Shown here one piece after another: positions 32,595 to 45,000 of a stretch of DNA of 64,000 nt (positions within the stretch are counted from its first letter, which is position 1; each line of letters starts with the position of its first letter). The DNA comes from Paralichthys olivaceus (lineage: Eukaryota > Chordata > Actinopteri > Pleuronectiformes > Paralichthyidae), in assembly GCF_024713975.1 (NCBI RefSeq), contig NC_091094.1, forward strand, positions 22,654,501-22,718,500. Reading direction: 5' to 3'. Below the pieces are notes generated by a model. That model was not told the DNA's origin, did no database searches, and was given only the letters and a program-made list of their open reading frames with translations. The translations under genes and the position numbers were made by a program.

Positions 32595-35500
32595 ATGGTA
32601 AGTATTTGCAACATATGCATTTAGCTCTCGTTTAGGCTAGGTAGGCTCATTTAGTTTGGGCACCAATACATTACACGGCCTAAACTTCACATCCGACGGG
32701 AGCTTGTTTTGATCAGACCTCAGTTTCATTGTTTATATTGAAGCCCTCTTGAAGAAGAATTTAAAAATACAAATTGTCTTTGACAGTTTTGTGTGTAGTT
32801 TGTGTAGCAACGCTAGTTAGCCCACACATGTTCTCTGTGAATTGTAATCTGGCTGATGCTAATTGACTAACAACTATTGAAGCTAGCTTTAGCACGTTTA
32901 GTGACGTTATGTTTGTGTGTAAACAAAGCGACGAAAGTACACGTTGTTTGACTCTAACCTCGGGTGTTTACCAGCTGCTAATACTTCAACTGTGTCTGTA
33001 TTTCATCACATCGAGTTATCTTTCCAGGCTGCACTAGCTAATGATAGAGCTCACAGTAACAAACACTAACTTCAGTATAATGGAATATGCAAACTTGTCT
33101 GATAACAAGTGTTTACAGTTTAGTACACTGCACTGTGTTACCAGTGTAGGAACAATCTACAGTTATTAAGATGATACATTTGTGCCTAGTTTGTAATCAC
33201 ATCAGACATACACACAATTTATTCTGCTGTATCCTGCATCGGCGATTATTTCTGTTAGCTAAACCTCCATCTGTTTTGATGTGGTTTATCTTGTCTTCTG
33301 CTTTCCAGGACAGTGAAATGTCAGACAACGACCCTATGCCAGGGCCTGAGACCAGTAGTATGGAGGGAGAGAATGCACCACTTTACTGTATCTGCCGGAA
33401 ACCTGACATCAACTGCTTCATGATGTACGTTCACAACACCTCTGCTCTAGTGTCTATCAGTGGATTATTGTTTATAGATACAGTGATGCACAAAGCTGAT
33501 TTTTTTGTTTTTACTTCTACTGACAGTGGTTGTGATAACTGCAATGAATGGTTCCACGGCCACTGCATTAACATCACAGAGAAGAAGGCAAAGGCAATCC
33601 GGGAATGGTACTGCATAAAATGCAGAGGTGATGAAAATGTCTTCTTTTATCACACACTTGAGAAGTGTTATATATCTCAAACAATGTCAATGAATAAGAC
33701 TTTTTGTTACTCTCCCTGTTTGCAGATAAAAACTCTTTGTTGGAAATAAAGTACAGATCAAAGAAAAGCAAGGATAGGGATTCTGAGCCTGACAGATCTG
33801 AAAGGGTTTACAGCAGCCCCGGCACCCCTGACTATAGGAGTGAGAGGAGGCGTGGATCAAAAGTAAGATGTTGAGATAACGTCCATGATCTGAATTGCGT
33901 TCTTTCTTTACAGTTTTGAAACTTACTTTTGAGAATATACAGACTTGACTCAGCCCACGGACTTATGTATACTGTATACTGATTTTAATGATAACTATGA
34001 TATTTGAAGAATAATGTATTGATATCAGGTTAACAATTCATGTCTGATAATTTCATGCAGATCCTCTAGAACCTTCAATAGTGTTTCTGTTGGTCTTGAA
34101 GTTAATTAAATTGCTCAAAATAGAAAATAGTAGGTATAAGTCTTTTGCAGTTTTTTTTGTGTATTAATACTTATATATAATAATTCCTAATGTAGTCTCA
34201 CTATTTACAGCGCTACTCATTTTTCAGCATTGTGTGAATGTGTAAATATATGTCCTAAAAAGCAGGGGCTCGAAATGTTAATTCTTGATTTTTTTTGAGG
34301 TGAAGCGTTCAGTTCGAATGTGTGGGGAATGTGAGCCCTGCAGACGGACTGAGGACTGTACCCAGTGTGACTTCTGTAAGGACATGAAGAAGTTCGGAGG
34401 CCCGAACAAAATCAGACAGAAGTGCAGGTTTAGGCAATGTGAGGTCCGAGCCAGGGTGAGTGACTTTATCTTCGTCTTGTTTTGCTTCAATGAACGCAAT
34501 ATCTGAGGAGTGAATTTCTTATAATATGGCACCAATATTAGACTCCATTATGAACTGATGAGAATTTTAGCGAACAAGGGTCAAGGCCAGTCAAACCACA
34601 TTTTTCTGAAGGCTACCACAGGTTCTCTCTCATGTTTTGAAGGGGAGGGTAAGGTGAGGGGTATTCAGCTGCAACATGACACTTCACCGCTAAATTCTAC
34701 ACACTGAACCTTTAATACCCTTTCTAATAAATTACTCCAAAGTCATTACTACGTTTTGGAGGCTGGACAGAAATAGATGTTTAATGCAAAGTCACTGTGT
34801 GGCTGAGGCATACAATCATGAGATGATAGTTCTATTTAAATTAGATTATATCACATGCTAATAATGAATCATTCACATCAGGTACCAGTTCAGAAGAATA
34901 TCTATGTCCATAATGTCTATAAATCTGAAAGCAATCCTAGAGTCCATTAGTGCTCACTGATCTCTGATGTATTTATGCACTCCCTTGTGGCTGTGTCAGA
35001 AAATGTACAACCTGTTGCTTTTGGTTTTATACAGAAAATGCTGCGTGTGAAGGATGAGGAATTCTCTTTGCGGGAAAGGAGGGAAAATTCCCACCACAGA
35101 AGGAGACGGTACTCTGACGACTACGACAGCGAGGCAGAGCTGTACCAGCAGTACAAGTCAGCAGGACTTGACGACAACATGGTAGCAGAGCAGCTGACAT
35201 GATATTGTTGCATATCTTAATCTGCATAAAACCTTAATCAAGAACTGAATGTTGAGTGGCTGCTCTCCTCTCACCCAGGCATGGGGCACTGATGACGATG
35301 ATGAGCCACCATTCAGTCCTGTCATGCGAAAGAAAGCAGTGAAGGTGAAACACGTCAAGAGACGAGAAAAGAAGTTAGACAAAAAAGTAAGACTTGATAC
35401 CTCTTGTACATTCAATTCTGTCAGACGGTGAACAACGTAAATTGTAGTAACACATCTGGTAACATCTGGTCTACTACCTGTTTTCTTGAATCTAACCAGA

Positions 35501-38486
35501 AGGAGTCCCGTCGCCACAAACAGAAGCAGAAGCACAAAGACAGAACCAGGCACAGTGAGAAGGGGGATTTACGGGATAGCGGAGGGCAACGTCAGTGTCT
35601 TGGACCATCCTGTGTGGAGGCAGCAAGACCCAGCTCCAAATACTGCTCTGAGGAATGTGGCATGAAATTAGCTGCCAAGTAAGAGCGCTCACTCTCTAAC
35701 TTTTTTTTACCTGGGGAACCATTAGCCTACACACTGAATTTAAGGTACAGCTTAGAACAACCAATATATGTTGTGAATTGAAATAAAGGTTGTTTAATAC
35801 TGACCCAGTAAATGGAGGCGTTTTCATACCTCTGCTTAGAATGAAGCAAATGGTCCAAATCCTTTTGGTTTAACTATTATCAGTTGTTTGTGTTCAAATG
35901 ACTGTACTACTGCTCCACCTAGTGTTAGAAGTTTTAAATGTGATACTGAGTTCAATTTTTTTCTGATTTAATCAAATCAATCCTCATTTAAATAATCTGA
36001 TATCAATTACTACAACCCAGAGATCTATATTTTTATATACAGTAAATTGCAGAGTCTAAAGGCAGTGCTTGTTTGCAAAGTTAGAATATAAAGTCATTGA
36101 GGAGCTGGACAAAATACAAAGCCCAACATGTGATGTGGACAAATATTTCAGGGAATCAGATTTGACCTGATTAAGGAAATCAGCATTAATATCCAGTCCT
36201 ATTTAAATGCTGATAAATGCTGCAGTAGTTGATTAACTGTATTTTCTGATCGGTCAGTATTACATTAGGTGTTGTTGGGAACCTACAAAGTGTAATCAGA
36301 ACTGCTAATTTAGTTTTTTTATTTTGACTTTGCACTGAAGTTGATTAATCTGCTTTTTGATCGACAGCCGGATTTATGAGATCCTCCCTCAGCGTATCCA
36401 GCAGTGGCAGCAGAGTCCCTGCATTGCCGAGGAGCATGGGAAGAAGCAGCTGGAGCGCATCCGCCGGGAGCAGCAGAACGCTCGGCTGCGCCTCACCGAT
36501 ATGGAGCGCCGCTTCCACGAACTGGAGGGGATCATTGCCAAGGCCAAGCAGCAGGCGGTCCAGCAGGACGAGGAGGTGAGCTGGCAGCAGCCTGCACTCT
36601 GCACCTTTTACTAGAACAGATTACTTTTTAGAGCCTGACCGAGTTTTGGGGGCCTATACTGATATTATCTGCCACAAGGTGCTAACATGTTATAGTTATG
36701 TGCATATTTTGTTCATAATGTGTATAATATTCTATTGACTGACAAAAATAATGATTTGATAGATGCAGTTATACTGGGATATGTGTGATACAATTTATGA
36801 CGCTGTGAAAACCTCATAGGTGCAACACTAGTCTGTTGAAACAGCTTCGTCCCTCTGGTGAAAGTGAAGACGAGCTTTGAAACTGCAGTCTCAGACATTT
36901 CTGTTTGTTTGATGCTGCAGAAAGAGAACAGAGGTGACACTGTAATGACATTGTTCTCTCTCCTGTTGCAGGTGAATGAAGGTGATAGTGAGGACACAGA
37001 TCTGCAGATTTTCTGTGTGTCCTGTAGTCATCCCATCAACCCAAAGGTGGCACTGAAACATATGGAGAGATGTTATGCAAAGGTGATTATTTCTTTAATT
37101 TGTGTTTTTTTGCCTCTCAGCATCTCATATAAGCACAATCAAAAGAATATTGACTACTGATGACAGTTTTCTTCCCCTCATTAATATGTTGACAGTATGA
37201 GAGTCAGACCTCCTTTGGCTCCATGTACCCTACAAGAATAGAAGGGTGAGAAAAAAGAAATACACTCAGTGCTTTAGCAAATTTTCCTGATTCACTTAAT
37301 TTACCAGCTATTTCTTTTTCTACAGAGCAACCAGACTCTTCTGTGATGTGTACAATCCCCAGAGCAAAACGTATTGTAAGAGGCTTCAGGTTTTGTGTCC
37401 AGAACATTCCAGAGATCCCAAGGTCAGTGAACTCCTCTAAACTTTAGTATAATTTCTACTACTCACTAAACCTACCAACTAAAACGTGAAAATATTGAGA
37501 GTAAAAGCGTTTAACTTTTAGTAGGGTAGAGTTTCCCATTTTACATTTGATGTTTCTCTCTCCTGCTGTGCCCAGATCCAAGTAGATGAGGTGTGTGGAT
37601 GTCCTCTGGTGAAGAACGTGTTTGCACTGACAGGAGAATATTGTAGAGTCCCCAAAAGGAAATGCAACAGACATTACAACTGGGAAAAGCTGAGGAGAGC
37701 TGAGGTGGACTTGGAGCGAGTCAGGGTGGTAAGTCGACCTTCACGAACGATGCTTTGATCCAAAGGCTCAGAACTTTTCTGTAGATTTTCAATCATAAAG
37801 GACTCTAGGCCTCGACCAACAATGAGTGAAGTGATAAATATCTGACTTGCTGGTGCTAACCATAGACTGTACATAAAAATGGAAGACTCATCCTGTATAT
37901 TACTGCTGTCATCTTGCGCGTAAGTTTTCATTTGGAGCCAGAGTCGGCACAGTAGGGATCGTGGTGCGGAGCCGCAGTATTGAGGTCCTGTTGATACATG
38001 CGTTGGACAATCGTTAGCCAGTCTCAGATGTCAATCATGATGTTTTACCCAGTTATATATCATCAAATATATAATTAAAATGAAACCTGTTAGAAAAATG
38101 AACACGTGGACAAAACATCTGTCAGACAAGAACTACTGTAAATGACAAAAAACATCTTTGACATTTTATTCTGGCACATGTCCAATCAAATTACATTGAG
38201 GAGGCAGGATATATGACCTATACTGCAGCCAGCTACCAGAGGATGATTGAGATACTTTGGCTTCGCTTTTGGGAGCTGTCATATCATCCATCTTTGCTAA
38301 CTCATCCTCAGCTTTAACCTGTGCTTTTGTTCTCCACAGTGGTACAAGTTGGACGAGCTCTTCGAACAGGAGCGTAACGTCAGGACTGCTATGACCAACA
38401 GAGCTGGTCTGCTCGCTCTGATGCTGCATCAGACTATTCAACACGACCCCTCGACAACTGATCTCCGTAGCAACAAGGATAGGTAG
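32595..38486 (+). CDS. cxxc1: CXXC finger protein 1 (SET1 complex CpG reader)
   Basis: This subunit of the SET1A/B H3K4 methyltransferase complexes binds unmethylated CpG through its CXXC finger and H3K4me3 through a PHD finger. Exons are 32595-32597, 33309-33424, 33527-33627, 33726-33862, 34300-34455, 35035-35181, 35279-35386, 35500-35678, 36368-36575, 36972-37082, 37196-37245, 37326-37422, 37576-37728 and 38340-38486, giving 570 aa in unbroken phase. PHD is at 26-73 (CICRKPDINCFMIGCDNCNEWFH). CXXC is at 120-171, one exon, with CGECEPCRRTEDC and KKFGGPNKIRQKC. A basic block with KVKHVKRREKK follows, then a Cys-rich patch, a coiled coil (EEHGKKQLERIRREQQN), and the conserved SET1-interaction region to the end. 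Exon 1 codes only the initiator Met. The donor after exon 6 is the weak GTAGCA. Confidence 0.96.
34584..34715. repeat. Dispersed fish repeat, copy 2, in cxxc1 intron 5
   Basis: Homologous to 21630-21760 in the same orientation, ending '...acactgaacctttaa'. See copy 1. Confidence 0.7.
37855..38165. repeat. Interspersed repeat in the last cxxc1 intron
   Basis: The stretch begins 'ccatagactgtacataaaaatgg' and goes on through 'gaggtcctgttgatacatgcg', 'gtcaatcatgatgtttta' and 'gacaagaactactgtaaatgac'. I recognise this wording from a frequent dispersed fish sequence. Its class is not assigned. Confidence 0.7.
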
Positions 38487-38710
38487 TCGAACTAGACCCT
38501 ATCTGTGGATCACTTTACACAATATGAGATTTATGTGTAAAGGATTAATCTTGTAGAGCAATGACCATCGTTTTGATGAAAACTGGTTTTCTAACTAGAT
38601 AATTATTTTAAAATCTTTGTATATTAATTAATTTTAAGTGGTAAATGGATATATATTTTCCTGACTGATACTGTTGATTGAAAACTGCTGTTTTTGGTAT
38701 GAACACCCTG

Positions 38711-38716
38711 AATAAA
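38711..38716 (+). terminator. Poly(A) signal of cxxc1
   Basis: AATAAA lies 225 nt beyond the cxxc1 stop. It is followed by a T- and GT-rich stretch. Confidence 0.55.
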
Positions 38717-38938
38717 CACAGTGAACTTGCTCCACGTGAGGTTTGTGTTAATGATATAAACGTTATTTGTTCTATTGTTTCAGTTGGTCTTTGCACCAAC
38801 AATATGCACAAAATTCCATAATTTTAACTATTATAAATTTGCCTGAAACTAAACCAATTATATGTTCTTTTCTGTGAACTGACATTGACCCTGATTATTT
38901 TTAATGGTATCTTTTAAATAGCCCTGAAGGCAGCACAG

Positions 38939-39278
38939 TTAAAGGACCAGGCTTTGGGATGTAGTTGCATTGTAGTTGCATCATTTCCCCCAAGCCTCTA
39001 AGAGTGCAGTAGATCCTGGGGTGTCCTTCAGGTAATGTGAAAATGTGAAAGGCCATCTCTTAAGAGGCTTGTGTTTGGTTTGTCCATTCTTGGCTACTGT
39101 AGAAACATGGTGGTACAACATGGTGGACACTGTGGAAAGGGACACGATCCACAAAATCAGTTGGAAGGGTATATTCTAAGCTCATGAAATCAAAATCATT
39201 CTTAGGTTCAGACCAACAAAAATAAATATGAATTTCATACTGCCTGAAGATGCAACAAAAACCACACTGGTCCTTTAA
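38939..39278. mobile_element. MITE with TTAAAGGACCAG terminal inverted repeats
   Basis: Left end TTAAAGGACCAG (38939-38950) and right end CTGGTCCTTTAA (39267-39278) are perfect inverted repeats bounding a 340-bp non-coding body with 'ggctactgtagaaacatgg' inside, wording I know from abundant fish elements. The outer TTAA could be a piggyBac-type target duplication or part of the repeat. No transposase is present. Confidence 0.8.
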
Positions 39279-39299
39279 ATGACAAAAAGGCCAATTCAA

Positions 39300-40480
39300 T
39301 TTCACTTATAACACAATTCAACATCAGTTGACTGACAGCGCCCTCTTCAGCCACAAACGATGAATGATTCTGTTGGGCTCCGAGCTTGTATGTATTATAC
39401 TACATGTATAAGTGGTTGAATGGTTTTCATGTTCTCTCTACCAGCAGACAGAAAGATAAAGTCATCAGCCACATCCAGCCCTCGCTCCTCGCTCTGGTTC
39501 AAACATGGTCACTTATGGCCCCACAAACAAGATGGTGATCACTGACTCATTCTCTTATTATCACTATCAAGAGTGCCATGTTGAAGACTAGATGGCTCTC
39601 AAAGCCACAAACGAAGGTTGTCAGACATGATTTTTAGATCAAAATAATATAGAGTTTGTTTCCTTCGCAGACATGTCACTAACAAATCTCTCTGACCTAT
39701 TTTCGCGTTCGTTTATCCCGAGATATGAAAGGAGTCAATTCGTGTACAATCAATGAACATTTATTACCAAACAATGAAAAGGCATTACATAGCTATGGGC
39801 ATCCTCACACAATCTGACTGTAAGCCACCCAGAGTCGTGAAAAGTCACCCCGTACATTTGGCATCACACAGTTTTTGTAACATGAGAATTAACTTGATTG
39901 ATCAATAATGGCGGGGAATGGCCATGGTTTAGACTCAGCTCTCCCTTGTTGGTGCACAGCTCAGTCCTGGCCTCTTGGCACTTGAAAAAAACAATGAGCA
40001 CTAGCTGCTCCTTGCTTGGTCCCTCCTTTGGCGATGTGGTACTATCTTTACCTTGAACCTCGTGTCCCCATCTCTACCTATCTCCAGTTATGTTTTATCT
40101 TCTCTTGCACGTCATGCACAGTGAATCATCCTTAGTTTCAATGCAATAACAGCTCCTTATATGGTTTTGGTCAATGTGGGAGAGGGAAGAGCTCTTCCTG
40201 ACCTTGACAGCATGTGTGTTTGCGTATGCATACAGCAAAATGTATGTGTGTTTGTGTGTGTGCACAGCAAAAATGTGTGTGCATATATTCCATTCATGAC
40301 TACATCTGGTCTGAGATTATTTACTGTTCTTCAGAACCTGGGGCAGATACTTATAACTTTCCTGGACGTGTCCTGCAACTCCCTGTGAGCACATTGCAGT
40401 CATGTTTGTGTGTTGTTGCTCCAAACAATGGTCATGCTAAAACTGGGACAACTAAAGCTGTGAACAAGAGATGGTTACTG
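39300..40480. other. Intergenic DNA between cxxc1 and mbd1
   Basis: No gene seen. A GT-rich stretch lies at 40210-40285. The block 39690-40100 has the look of old mobile-element sequence, but I could not assign a family or ends. Confidence 0.4.
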
Positions 40481-40482
40481 GA

Positions 40483-40630
40483 AATGGTGCACACAGTGTT
40501 TAATGACTTAAAAGTAATACATGGTGCATATAAGTGCTTGTCAACTTAAAGGTAGTACATGGTGCTCAGTGTTTATCAACTTAAAGGTAGTACATGGTGC
40601 TCATAGTGTTTGTCGACTTCAAAGTAATAT
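40483..40630. repeat. Four-unit tandem repeat
   Basis: Four diverged units of 35-39 bp share 'atggtgc', 'agtgttt.tcaactt' and 'aaggtagtac'. The two central units are the most alike. Its role is unknown. Confidence 0.8.
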
Positions 40631-41189
40631 TCTCCACACTATACTTTTGGCTGTATCATTTTTTTGAGAAACAAATGTCAGAGAGGAGAACAACAGTCCA
40701 AATGTTCTAACTCGCTCCCACGGTCACAATTATTAACTCTAACCAATAAGTAATACATCTGTACGTTCGGGGAAGTCTTGGGACCTGTAAAGAGCCTGGA
40801 TTTTCAAAATAAGGGTCAAAACCGAACGGAGCCGACTATCAAAGACGATGGAAGTGGAATGAGATACATCACGTCACTCGACGTGTTGATTGGTCAAGGT
40901 TTGATTTCATGTTTATATCCACGTGGATAGTTTGGATTAAATTAGTGTACAATGCATTACATTAAAAAACATGTAATTGAGTAGTTGTTTCATGGAAATA
41001 CTTTATTGCAGGCTGGCTCAGCTAAAATACACGACAATGCGCAGTACTTGTGTATAGATAAATAGTAATAGGGATGTTGTCTTGAGTTTACTATTGCAAC
41101 ACAACTCTACCCTCGCTCTTTAAAAGCATCTGTATTAGTTAAAGCAAAGTGAATATTTCCAGGCGCTGGTAGTTCTCTCTGGAGCTTTT

Positions 41190-41585
41190 TCTACACGGTC
41201 TGTGATCTGGAGGAGGGATCGCAACCATTATTTACGGTCCTGCTGAAATTCCATCTCTGTGTCTCGCCGTCCTTTGACCGTTCACTCTTTCCGTCGGTGC
41301 TGGATGCTAAGCAGCTAGCTAACTTAGCTGTGGCACGTAAACTGAGCAGGGGCAGGTTGTGGTTAGATTCCCAAGCGAACGAACTTCCCTGTAGGTGTGG
41401 TGGGTAGGGGCCCACCGAACCGCACACACCGGTAAGGCGGTAACGATACAGAGATCTCCACTCAGAGGAGTCAATGGAGCATAGCTGCAGAGGAGCCATG
41501 GAGGGGAGAAGGACCCTGTAGCTAGCGGTGGCTACCACTGCTCCTCTCGTTCTCTCTTCCACTGTTTGCTGCCCAGTCAATCTAC
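41190..41585 (+). promoter_or_regulatory. mbd1: CpG-rich promoter and probable untranslated first exon of mbd1
   Basis: The sequence is GC- and CpG-rich compared with its surroundings and ends at a strong donor, CTAC|GTAAGT at 41586. The next exon starts at 41982 after TTTCCAG and contains the mbd1 start codon. The 5' end is unknown. Confidence 0.5.
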
Positions 41586-42098
41586 GTAAGTGTTAAATAC
41601 GCGAGGAGAAACAGCAGGCACCTGTATCCGGAGCTCACAGCATCCTCAGCAGAGAAAGTACACAGAGTAGTTCAAGTTAGCTAGTGTTGCTAACAGGGTG
41701 TTTGCTGGCTAACATCCGCTACACCCCAATGTTAGCTGAAATACTCATGGGGTCTGCAAACAACAGAGCACCACACTGTCGCTTGGTTAGGTTTGTTTAT
41801 AGAAACTAATATGAATGTGCTGGTTAAGTCGTTAACATCGTTTCAAACCAGCAGTTTGTTATTATTGTTATTGTTATTTTAAGCTAACATTTAATGTTCA
41901 GCTAGGCTAACTGATCACAATGTACTGTGACGTATGGTGTGTCAAATCTCTGTTATAAACATCCTCCTCGCTCGTTTCCAGGTTCTGGCAGTGTGACTCC
42001 ACACCACTTTAAATGGGATGCCAGATCGACTGTAGCGGAGATCTCTTCGGTCTTCAGGAAAACACTGTGGGGAGATTGTAACCAGAGCTGGTGCATCA

Positions 42099-45000
42099 AT
42101 GAATGAGGAACCACAAGAGAGCCCGGCCCCAGGCAGAGAGCCTGTGCAGGATGATGTGGGACAGACCACAGAGGAGAAACCAAGCAGCAGAGCAGAGAGC
42201 CCCTCCAGGCCAGCACCCTCACATGAGCCCATTGGGCCCTCAGACTCTCTTCCTACTCAGGAAACCCCCAGCCCCATTCCTATAGAAAAATCCCCAGAGG
42301 AGGCAAATGAAGAGGAGGCGAGGGCTGTAGGTGGTGAGCCTCCTGCTGACTGGTTCGAGCCCCTCGAGGATGATGAAGAGGATGATGCCAATTCCTATTT
42401 TGGTAGGAATGATGCAGAGGAAGAAAGCCTGGCAGGGGAAAGTGAGAGGAGTGAGAGCGTGGCAGGCAGCGAGAAGGCCTTCAAAAAGATATATCAGTAG
42501 GTTGAACAATGTTGTTTGCTCACCTCTGTGGTCGTGTAAAAAATGTTTGCATGATTCAAGCACAAGACCCACATTATTCAATGTAAACTGCACTGTACCA
42601 TATATAATGTCAATTGCATTTTCACTCCTGGATATTTAATTATCTAATTTCTGTACTTAGTTGTTCTTAAAAGGTTTTATTTTATCTTTTTGCTTGTATT
42701 TATTCTCTACTTGGTCTCCTGCTACACTCAAATTTCCCCCATAGGGATCAATAAAGTGTTATCTTATTTAATTATTACCTAAGTATTTCTCACATGTTTT
42801 ATTCTTGTCTTCTCTTTTAAATCCAGGATTCAAACCCCTCGCCGTAAGCGGTCTCATCCTGACGAGGGATGGGAGGAATGGCTTGCACTTGGAGAGGGGT
42901 GGAAACGCAAAGAAGTTATTCGGCGTTCAGGGAGCAGTATTGGTCAGAAGGATGTGTATTACATGAGGTAAATACTAGACTAGTAGTAAAATAAAATAAA
43001 AGAACACACTGTATAGCTTTTTTCAATCCAGAGAGAAGAAAATTAATTAAAAATATAATTAATGACCATCTGATCAGCTACACTATAAATCTATAGCAAT
43101 CCAATGCAACTTTTCTGCCATAGTATTTTTAATGATACTCAAATGTTTTAGTAGTTCATAGTTTGTACTTACGTAGTTTGTAACAACGTGACGTTGTGAT
43201 GTTTAGTGGTTGTCGTCCAGCTCTTCTCCATCTGTTCCTACTTTTCTCCTTCACAGTCCAAAAGGTGATCGAGTAAGAAGCAGAGTAGAGCTGGTGTCAG
43301 TGCTGGAGGGTATTCTGGACCTGTCAACCTTTGATTACAAATCAGGAAAGTTCTACGATGGCAAGGCACGACCCATGAGAATACGACACAGAGTGAAGGT
43401 ATCTGCCTCTTTTATCACGTAAAACTTGGCGTGTAAGACTGTCCATGAATAAAGGTTTTAATGTTGAATATATTTTTCTCAAAGATGTTTTCTGTGATTT
43501 TAGGTAGTTTTTATCATACCAATATATGTTCAATTGTTAATTTCTCCAGTAAATTTGCTTTTAATTAATTAGTTATCATTCTATTAAAACAGGGTAAACC
43601 TCATAATAGACAGCTTTTTTTCTTGCAATAAAAAAACTAAATATGGCTGACAGTTTTCTCATCAACTAAAGTTGGTCCAGCTATGATTGGTATTACAGCA
43701 TGTTTCCCTCACTTTCTCATCCATTAGAGAAAGATAAGGGAGCGTTCTTCCTCAGAGTCCAGCTTCATGGAGAGAGGAGAGGGGGCCGACACCCCTGACT
43801 CTTACCACAGGCTCACCCCCAGTCTGGGGCCCAAAAACGCTTTTTCCACCCAGACGGGCTTCTCCACGCACAGCACAATAAGCACTCCAAAACTCTATCG
43901 CAATGAGGATCTACCAGTGGATGACAGAATTAAACTTCCTCAGCCCTCATCATCCAAACCTCTGCCTCTCCCCTCCATCAATGGAGAAATTGGGACAGAG
44001 GAGAGCACTTTGTGAGTCTATTACTTCTGCTGATATTATTGAACCTAAGTTTTGGGGAACAATTGATGAAACTGACAGGACAGTTTTAATTTAAGTTTTA
44101 ATTTAATCAGGGTCTGTATTCTATTCTCTGCAGGATCTGTGCCAGATGTGGTATTTCTTTCACAGGCACATGGTACGACAAACAAAGGAAGAGGCCTTGC
44201 TGTCCGTCCTGTTGGGGTATGTCTGTGCATGAGCATTGCTTTGTAATAATTTTTTATGAAAAAAACAATATCAAATAAAGAAATAGAGAGACATAGAGTA
44301 AAATATGCCACCGTTTTGCTCATTCTACACTGGTTATTCCTTTTTTAATTCCAGCTGCCTCAAAGACAAAGGAGCATCCGATGATCCGTTTCAGAAAGGT
44401 AAAGCATTGTGTGTGTGAACAAGAAATATGCATGAGCAGCTACTTTTTTAACTGTCCCATCTCCTTCTTCTTTCTTGTTGTGCGATTGCGTCCAGCCATA
44501 AAGTACAGTTCCTGCTATTGTGTTTTGCCATTTAATGCAGACACAGTGAGGGAGAGTAAATTGCACAGTGTATGCCTTCACTCAAATACTCAAATGTCTA
44601 TGGTCATTGGACTATGGTCCATGGGAAACTAATATTTAACTAATAAAACAAACACAATTCTCCGAGTTTGTGAAAATGACAGTGATGGAACATACAGATT
44701 TATAAATGTTATTTTTATTTGGCATGAAGACAAGGTCCACAACAAAGAGAAAATGTATATTCTTCAGCACTAACAAGTCAAGCATGTTCTTCCAGAGTTC
44801 CTCCTAGTGATTAATGAGTCATAAAATACAAATAAAATCTCCCTTTCTATTCATGTCAACTGTAGTGGATTCCTTGTGGCCAGTGTGTGGGATGTCACAA
44901 CACCGTGAATTGTGGGCAATGTGCCAATTGCAAACATGGCCTGCAGAGCCCTGAGTCCCGGAAACGCATATGCCGAAAGCGCAAATGTATTTGTCCTATT

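Noticed and set aside
39670-40690. Possible solo LTR between cxxc1 and mbd1
   Set aside because: Only a 9-11-bp match between the two edges was seen, with no convincing ends or target duplication, so no element is claimed.
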